NCBI GenBank assembly: GCA_020639255.1
Contig: JACKGZ010000003.1
Coordinates: forward strand, 248,001-312,000
Length of the DNA: 64,000 nucleotides
Source: Phycisphaera sp.
GTDB taxonomy: Bacteria > Planctomycetota > Phycisphaerae > Phycisphaerales > UBA1924
Reading direction: 5' to 3'
Shown here in pieces: positions 58,823 to 64,000 of the stretch (the stretch's first letter is position 1; the number at the start of each line of letters is the position of its first letter). Under the pieces are notes generated by a model. It was not told the origin of the DNA. It saw nothing but the letters and a program-made list of their open reading frames with translations, and ran no database searches. The position numbers were made by a program, and so were the translations under genes.

Positions 58823-61009
58823 TTACTCCTCGATCATCCCAAGCTGCCGCATCATGAAGATGCGCCGGTCCGCGATGTCGCGCACACGCTGGTCGAGGCT
58901 CTTGCCGCCGCCGTGGCCCGCTTCGCGGTCGACCCACAGGAGCACCGGTTTCTCCGACGGGCTCGCCGCGGTGCTGGCCTGCATGAGGGCCGCCATCTTG
59001 CGCGCGTGCATCGGGTGCACGCGCGTGTCGTTCTCGCCAGCGGTCAGGAGCGTCGCCGGGTACTCGACGCCCTTGTGGATGTTGTGGTACGGCGAGTACG
59101 CGATGAGCGTCTTGAACTGCTCGGCATCCTCAGCCGAGCCGTACTCGGGCACCCAGTAGCGGGCCATCAGGAAGTCCTGGTAGCGCAGCATGTCCAAGAG
59201 CGGTACATGGCACTCGACGGCCGCGAAGAGATCGGGCCGCTGCGCGAGCACCGCGCCGGTGAGCAGACCGCCGTTCGAGCCGCCGGCGATGCCAAGGCGC
59301 TTCGGATTGGTGTACTTGTTCTCGACCAGGTACTCGGCGGCCGCGATGAAGTCGTCGAAGACGTTCTGCTTCTTATCGAGCATGCCGTCTTCGTGCCAGG
59401 CCGAGCCGTACTCGCCGCCGCCGCGCAGGTTGGCGACCGCGTACACGCCGCCCGCCTCGAACCACGGGAACATCGTCGCGCTGAAGCCGGGCGTCATGCT
59501 GATGTTGAACCCGCCGTAGCCGTAGAGGATGGTCGGGTTGTCACCGTTGAGTTCGAGACCCTTGGGATGGACAATGAACATGCTGACGGGCGTGCCATCC
59601 TTAGACTCGTACCACACCTGCTTGACCTCGACGGAGTCGGGATCAACCGGGACGTCCGGGCGTGCCCACAGATCGGGCTCGGCATCGGCGTGCGCCAGGT
59701 CCATGTGGTAGATGCTCGTGGGCATGTTGTAGCTGGTGAAGGTCAGGAACGCCTCGGTGCGGTCGTCCTTGGTCGAGAGCCCGGCCGAGCCGATGCCCGG
59801 CAGCGCCAGCTCGCCGAGCGACTGGCCCGCGTTGTCGTAGAGGCTGATCCGCGTCTTGGCGGCGTCGAGGTAGTCGGCCGCGATGATTCCGTCGGCGTAC
59901 GACACACTGTCGAGCACCAGCTTCGGATCCTCGGGGATGATGTCCTTCCAGTTCTCGTATTCGGGGTGGTGCAGGTTGATCGCCACGACGCGGCCGTTGG
60001 GCGCGCCGAGCGTCGTCTCCATGTAGACGGTGTCGCCCTCGAAGTTCACCGAGCCCGGGCGGCCCGACATGCCGATCGCCGCGGGCACGAGCTTCAGCTC
60101 ACCTGTCTCGAACCAGTGCGCCAGATCCGTCGTCCAGAGATCGAAGCTGCTCGTGCCGGTCCAGTAGCCGACGAACGCCCAGCGGTTGTCGTCCGAGGGC
60201 GTGATCCACGGCCCCCAGGTCGTCGACAGCTGCTTGAGTTTCTCGTCGGAGTAGCCCATGTCGCCGTAGAAAGTGGCGAGGTCGTGCTGGCGGAACAGCG
60301 TGCGATCCTGGCGGTGGTGTGTGCCGAGCTTGTGGTAGCGCGAGACGCCCGAGTAGGCGTCGTCGGTGTCTTCGAGCGCTGAGTAGTAGAAGCCCGACGA
60401 ATCCGGGAGCCACTCGTCGAACTGCACCTTGCCGGGGATCTCCTCGGCGAGCCACTCGCCCGAGTGCACATCCATGATGTAGAGCGTCGAGTTCTCGTCG
60501 CCCGCGCGGTACATGCCGAAGGCCATGAGCGAGCCGTCGGGGTTGGGCGCGGTCCACGCAACCGTGGTGAGGCCCGACTCGTCGATCTGCTGCGGGTCGA
60601 GGAGGATCATCTCGTCGCCGTCGAGGCCGTGTCTGGCGCAGATAAGCGACTGCGGCATCGAGCCCTCGCGGCGGTTGTAGAAGTACATCTCGCCGTACAT
60701 GGTCGGGGCGCTGACGAGCGGGATCTCCATCAGCTCGCGCAGCCGCGACTCAAGCTCGGCCCGGCCCGGGATCGAATCGAGCGCCTTGCGTGTGTAGTCG
60801 TTCTGGGCGTCGGTCCACTGGCCGAGCTCGTCGGTCATGTTGCCCTTGTCGTCGCCCTCGAGCCAGCGGTAGTCGTCGCGGATCTCGACACCCTGGACCG
60901 TGTCCGTGACGGTCCGGACCTCGGTCGCGGGCGGCTCGCCGATCTGGGCGACGGCTCCAGCGGAGTAGACGATCGTGACGAGAAATGCCGAGGCGGTCAA
61001 TCGGGACAT
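58823..61009 (-). CDS. Prolyl oligopeptidase (S9A), periplasmic
   Basis: Serine peptidase that cuts short peptides after proline. The 728-aa protein has a signal peptide (MSRLTASAFLVTIVYSAGAVAQ), a beta-propeller domain (residues ~60-430), and a hydrolase domain with the nucleophile in GIAGGSNGGLLTG, Asp in the VTAGENDTRVHPM region (read as LLTAGENDTRV) and His in REAGHGGGKS. ATG 61009 with AGGAG 7 nt upstream; a longer frame to 61033 precedes the signal peptide. Separate transcription unit with a hairpin at its 3' end. Confidence 0.92.
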   Translation of the reverse strand: MSRLTASAFLVTIVYSAGAVAQIGEPPATEVRTVTDTVQGVEIRDDYRWLEGDDKGNMTDELGQWTDAQNDYTRKALDSIPGRAELESRLRELMEIPLVSAPTMYGEMYFYNRREGSMPQSLICARHGLDGDEMILLDPQQIDESGLTTVAWTAPNPDGSLMAFGMYRAGDENSTLYIMDVHSGEWLAEEIPGKVQFDEWLPDSSGFYYSALEDTDDAYSGVSRYHKLGTHHRQDRTLFRQHDLATFYGDMGYSDEKLKQLSTTWGPWITPSDDNRWAFVGYWTGTSSFDLWTTDLAHWFETGELKLVPAAIGMSGRPGSVNFEGDTVYMETTLGAPNGRVVAINLHHPEYENWKDIIPEDPKLVLDSVSYADGIIAADYLDAAKTRISLYDNAGQSLGELALPGIGSAGLSTKDDRTEAFLTFTSYNMPTSIYHMDLAHADAEPDLWARPDVPVDPDSVEVKQVWYESKDGTPVSMFIVHPKGLELNGDNPTILYGYGGFNISMTPGFSATMFPWFEAGGVYAVANLRGGGEYGSAWHEDGMLDKKQNVFDDFIAAAEYLVENKYTNPKRLGIAGGSNGGLLTGAVLAQRPDLFAAVECHVPLLDMLRYQDFLMARYWVPEYGSAEDAEQFKTLIAYSPYHNIHKGVEYPATLLTAGENDTRVHPMHARKMAALMQASTAASPSEKPVLLWVDREAGHGGGKSLDQRVRDIADRRIFMMRQLGMIEE

Positions 61010-61089
61010 GCGAAGTCTCCTGGCTGCCGGCAAAGGGCCGGGGCCAGAATGGTACCACCAGATCGCCCTGGGGATTCGAGATCGCGGCT

Positions 61090-62061
61090 TTACTGCACGA
61101 TGCCCTGCGTCAGACGCATGAAAGCGGTCTCAAGGTTGACGGCCTCTTCGCCGTAGCCGTTGATGCGGAAGCCCGAGTTGATCAGCATACTCGGGATGTC
61201 GCTCGGCGCGGTCGCTGATTCGTCGTCGAAGACGACCTCGATGACGTTGCCGTCACCGGTCGCCTCGCGTTCGTCGTCCTCGGCCTTACGGAGCGTCACC
61301 TTCTTGATGCCCGGCACCTTCGTCAGCATCTCGGCCGCCTGGCGCGTGCGGTCGGTCAGCATGACATGGAACGTCCGCCCCACCTTTGCCCGGCGGATCG
61401 CCTCGTTCACGTTGCCCGAGAAGAGCAGCTTGCCCCGCTCGATGATGCCCACCTGATTGCACAGCTCGGCCAGCTCGTGCAGGATGTGCGAGCTGATGAG
61501 GATCGTCTTGCCCATCCGGCGCAGCTCCTTGAGCAGCTCGCGGATCTCGATGCGGGCGCGCGGGTCGAGGCCGCTGGCCGGCTCGTCCATCAGCAGCACC
61601 TTCGGATCGTGCAGCAGCACACGCGCGATCGACAGCCTTTGCTGCATGCCGCGGCTCAGGCTGTTCACCTCGGCCGTCGCCTTGTAGGTCAGATCCGTCA
61701 GCTCGAGCACATCGAGCACGACCTTCTTGCGCTGATCGCCGTTGATGTTGTACGCCGCCGCGAAGAATTCGAGGTACTCCTGAACGACCATGTCCTCGTA
61801 CGCGCCCATGAAATCCGGCACATACCCGATGCGCGGCCGGATCTCGCGGTTCTGGTAGCCGATCGTGAGCCCGTTGACGTTCGCCTGCCCGCTCGTGGGT
61901 TTGAGCAGCGTTGCCAGGATCTTGATCGTCGTCGTCTTGCCTGCGCCGTTGGGGCCGATGAAGCCGTAGCAGGCGCCTTCCTCGATCGTGAGATTGAGGT
62001 TGTCGAGCGCCACAAGATCGCCGTAGCGTTTGGTCAGGTTGATGGTTTCGATCATCGCCAT
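61090..62061 (-). CDS. ABC transporter ATP-binding protein, GldA-like
   Basis: A 323-aa ATPase: Walker A GPNGAGKTT at 36-44, signature LSRGMQQRLSIAR, Walker B VLLMDEPASGLDP, H-loop ISSHILHEL; the last ~100 residues are an extra domain as in GldA and other exporters. It follows a large membrane protein by 10 bp and probably serves the same complex, of the type seen in GldA/GldF/GldG sets. The permease is not in the window, presumably further upstream. ATG start 62061. Confidence 0.88.
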   Translation of the reverse strand: MAMIETINLTKRYGDLVALDNLNLTIEEGACYGFIGPNGAGKTTTIKILATLLKPTSGQANVNGLTIGYQNREIRPRIGYVPDFMGAYEDMVVQEYLEFFAAAYNINGDQRKKVVLDVLELTDLTYKATAEVNSLSRGMQQRLSIARVLLHDPKVLLMDEPASGLDPRARIEIRELLKELRRMGKTILISSHILHELAELCNQVGIIERGKLLFSGNVNEAIRRAKVGRTFHVMLTDRTRQAAEMLTKVPGIKKVTLRKAEDDEREATGDGNVIEVVFDDESATAPSDIPSMLINSGFRINGYGEEAVNLETAFMRLTQGIVQ

Positions 62062-62071
62062 GTATGAAGCC

Positions 62072-64000
62072 TCAGTTGCTCTGTGTCAGCCCGGGAGTTG
62101 GCGGGTTCGGTTCCAGCGGATACACCCAGCGAACTACGGTCCTGCCCGACCAGTCCAGTTCGTCCCATCCGTTTCCCTTCTGCATGTAGATGGGGAGGGG
62201 ATCGGTCGCGTTGCTCCTCGCCGGCGTCTCGACCACACCGAGCACGATGATGCACGGCTGTGTGAGCCACCGCCCGAGATCGAGCCCGTGTGTGTACCGC
62301 CGCACCCCCGCGACCGTATCGCTTCCGCCGCTCTGCCTGTCCTGTGAAGGCGGCGCCAGCTGCGAAACAAAGGCCGATGCGATCAACCGATCGTTGATCG
62401 ACCCCGTGACACGCCCCCCGCCGATACCCTGCACAACGCTGCTCGCTCGGCTGACCAGGTCATCGAAATACTTCGATTCGCCGCGCTGCGATTCTGTGTC
62501 GCCGGCGAGGGACGCCAGATCGATCACCTCTCCGGGAGCCCACGCACGCCCACCCGCGAAGCGGTACGCCTCAAAGTTCGAAACAATGCGAATCCCGGTC
62601 TGTGCCCCGATGATGCGCTGACGCTCGACCACGATGATGACCGCGTCCTGGAGCGGGCCGGGAAGGTCATGCACGAGATTCCCAACCGGTGTACCTGCGG
62701 CACTCAGTCGAATCGAACCCGGCGATCCATCATCGGTGACGGGTCTCGGCATAGACCAACGCCGCTCACCCGTCCAGTCGAATCGGAAACGTTTCTCGGT
62801 CGCGCGTGCGGGGAACCGCAAACGGTCGGGATCACGCGCCGAAACGCTATAAGCCCTGACATCGGGAAATGCCGCGGACGCTAGGAGCGAGTTGAAGTGC
62901 TCGGACCAGTACGTCACCGCCGGGTGGAATTCCGTGTACTCCTCTTCGGCCGGGCTGCCGATGCGCACGCTTGAGTCGCCGTAGCCGGGCACAAACACAC
63001 TCGCATACGAGCGGGCACGCTGGTACGCGCTGCCATCGACGGCATCGAGGAAAACAACCTGCTGCACACTCGCCCGTCGCGGCCGAAGCACGGACACACC
63101 GCCCCAGCCGATGAACGTAAAGAGTCCGATGGCGGTCACGAACAGCATCCATGAGTGCTTCTTGATCCCCAGTTTGCTGAGCACCGTGTAGCCGATCGGC
63201 CCGGCGATCGCCCAGTACAGCCCGAAGACCGCAAAGCCGAGCAACAACGCCGCGCCAGCCGAACCGCTCGATGAGATCGCGGAGCCGATATCGCCGTCGA
63301 ACGACCGAACCTCACGATTCGTGAAGACGGACCTGCTGTTCGAGGTGCGGTCCATCATCAGTCCACGCTTACCAAGGACGCGATGCCAGAAAGCGTCCAT
63401 CGCAGGCAGGCCGCGGTCAACGAGGTTGCGATTCGTGAGATCGATCCCGACAAGCGTCACCATGCCGAGGTCAACGAGGCGTCGCGACACAACGACGCGT
63501 CCCTCGATATCGGTCAGAATCGCGTCCGCATCGCCACGCTCGGCCGTCGCGTTCGTCTCAAGGCTGTGCACCACGAGCGTCTCTGGGAGCACAGCTGCCT
63601 GATCGTGCGTAAGCAGCCCTCGCACATCGGACGACCCCGGTTCGAGACGCACTGGCGTCACATCGGGCAGGATCTGAGCAAGCCTGTTGCGGTCCGTATC
63701 CTGCCAGATCTGACCCGTTGCCGGCAGGCACACAATCAGATGCCCGCCCCGCCGAACCCACTCGATCAGCGCATCGCTCCGCGCCGTAGTCAGGTCCGCC
63801 GGGTTCGCAGTCGTCCAGATGATGTTCTCGAACTGTGCGAGTCCCGCCCAGCGATCGGGCAGATCTTCGGGGGCGATATCCGTTGCAAATTCGGTGACCT
63901 CGTGGCCGGCAGGCAGGAAAAGCTCGGTTCCTTGCGTCCGGCGCGCGTACTCGCTGATCCCGCCGACGCGACGACCGATGACGAGTCCCGTGGCGATCTC
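62072..64000 (-). CDS. Membrane protein of ABC/Gld-like cluster, 5' truncated by window
   Basis: The frame is open to the right edge, so the start is beyond 64000; the visible part is ~642 aa. Upstream residues (NIIWTTANPADLTTARSDALIEWV) and a Rossmann-like beginning (RRGGHLIVCLPATG) are followed by two or three TM helices (AGAALLLGFAVFGLYWAIAG; SWMLFVTAIGLFTFIGW) and a soluble C-terminal part. Similar auxiliary proteins accompany ABC-2 exporters in planctomycetes. I do not recognise a named family with certainty. The ATPase gene follows 10 bp after. Confidence 0.8.
   Translation of the reverse strand, partial: EIATGLVIGRRVGGISEYARRTQGTELFLPAGHEVTEFATDIAPEDLPDRWAGLAQFENIIWTTANPADLTTARSDALIEWVRRGGHLIVCLPATGQIWQDTDRNRLAQILPDVTPVRLEPGSSDVRGLLTHDQAAVLPETLVVHSLETNATAERGDADAILTDIEGRVVVSRRLVDLGMVTLVGIDLTNRNLVDRGLPAMDAFWHRVLGKRGLMMDRTSNSRSVFTNREVRSFDGDIGSAISSSGSAGAALLLGFAVFGLYWAIAGPIGYTVLSKLGIKKHSWMLFVTAIGLFTFIGWGGVSVLRPRRASVQQVVFLDAVDGSAYQRARSYASVFVPGYGDSSVRIGSPAEEEYTEFHPAVTYWSEHFNSLLASAAFPDVRAYSVSARDPDRLRFPARATEKRFRFDWTGERRWSMPRPVTDDGSPGSIRLSAAGTPVGNLVHDLPGPLQDAVIIVVERQRIIGAQTGIRIVSNFEAYRFAGGRAWAPGEVIDLASLAGDTESQRGESKYFDDLVSRASSVVQGIGGGRVTGSINDRLIASAFVSQLAPPSQDRQSGGSDTVAGVRRYTHGLDLGRWLTQPCIIVLGVVETPARSNATDPLPIYMQKGNGWDELDWSGRTVVRWVYPLEPNPPTPGLTQSN

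Noticed and set aside
58760..60382. Plus-strand frame opposite prolyl oligopeptidase
   Set aside because: Same antisense bias; minus-strand gene has catalytic Ser/Asp/His.

Overview
The window looks like a chromosomal segment of a planctomycete of the class Phycisphaerae. The clearest sign is three secreted proteins ending in the paired PADFSAWVAxxN...NAGC module (the 'GC-type' dockerin-like anchor typical of Phycisphaerales), plus two proteins with a PEP-CTERM-like tail (Pro-rich motif, hydrophobic stretch, RRRR). A Gram-negative envelope is implied by hldD (ADP-heptose), kdsB (KDO), an Mla-like MCE/ATPase pair and lipoproteins. G+C is high, and many starts are TTG or GTG. There is one tRNA (Arg-UCU), no rRNA, no CRISPR and no recognisable transposase.

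Layout. 1-2.7 kb: 3' part of a large FG-GAP/dockerin surface protein. 2.8-6.5 kb: proS with a degenerate QueC-like gene, then a divergent sirtuin and a Dabb lipoprotein. 6.5-16.2 kb: one long minus-strand run of S2P protease, rhomboid, tgt, yajC, secDF fusion, a small membrane protein, hldD and a UDP-glucuronate decarboxylase. 16.3-18.1 kb: MlaF-like ATPase and MlaD-like MCE protein without a permease. 18-28 kb: eno-AKR, phoU, panC-gcvT, and TPR protein-kdsB-pyrG. 28.2-30.2 kb: def-fmt-HExxH protein. 30.6 kb: tRNA-Arg. 30.7-35.2 kb: secreted EEP-family protein, then heme O synthase, ABC ATPase, ABC permease and Sco (oxidase assembly), translationally coupled after the synthase. 35.2-36.8 kb: tilS and a coiled-coil membrane protein.

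36.8-44.9 kb is a minus-strand catabolic run: lipoprotein, M20 hydrolase, class III aminotransferase, AstA, AstD and a ureohydrolase. No AstB is present, which suggests an arginine-to-glutamate route in which urea is released by the ureohydrolase and the succinylated intermediate is succinylornithine. 44.9-47.1 kb: NifU-type scaffold, csrA, ndk and a beta-propeller PEP-CTERM protein. 47.3-50.5 kb: both subunits of DNA topoisomerase VI, an archaeal/eukaryotic-type enzyme rare in bacteria; its B subunit carries a 70-bp palindromic element in frame. 50.6-54.5 kb: an immunity-like small protein and two paralogous FG-GAP/dockerin proteins flanking a PEP-CTERM protein, separated by intrinsic terminators. 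54.6-58.6 kb: a fibronectin-like protein, a 579-bp non-coding stretch full of palindromes, and a MmeI-like type IIL restriction-methylase whose specificity region looks AT-richer than the rest. 58.8-64 kb: a periplasmic prolyl oligopeptidase and a GldA-like ABC ATPase followed by a membrane protein that runs off the window.

Most genes are housekeeping. The observations I find most worth following are the topoisomerase VI pair with its in-frame palindrome, the AstB-less succinyl pathway, the rhomboid/S2P pair sharing a C-terminal tail, the divergent QueC-like/zinc-less sirtuin pair, and the mobile dockerin cassette. No clearly new defence system is visible. Everything here is by reading; no database search was run.
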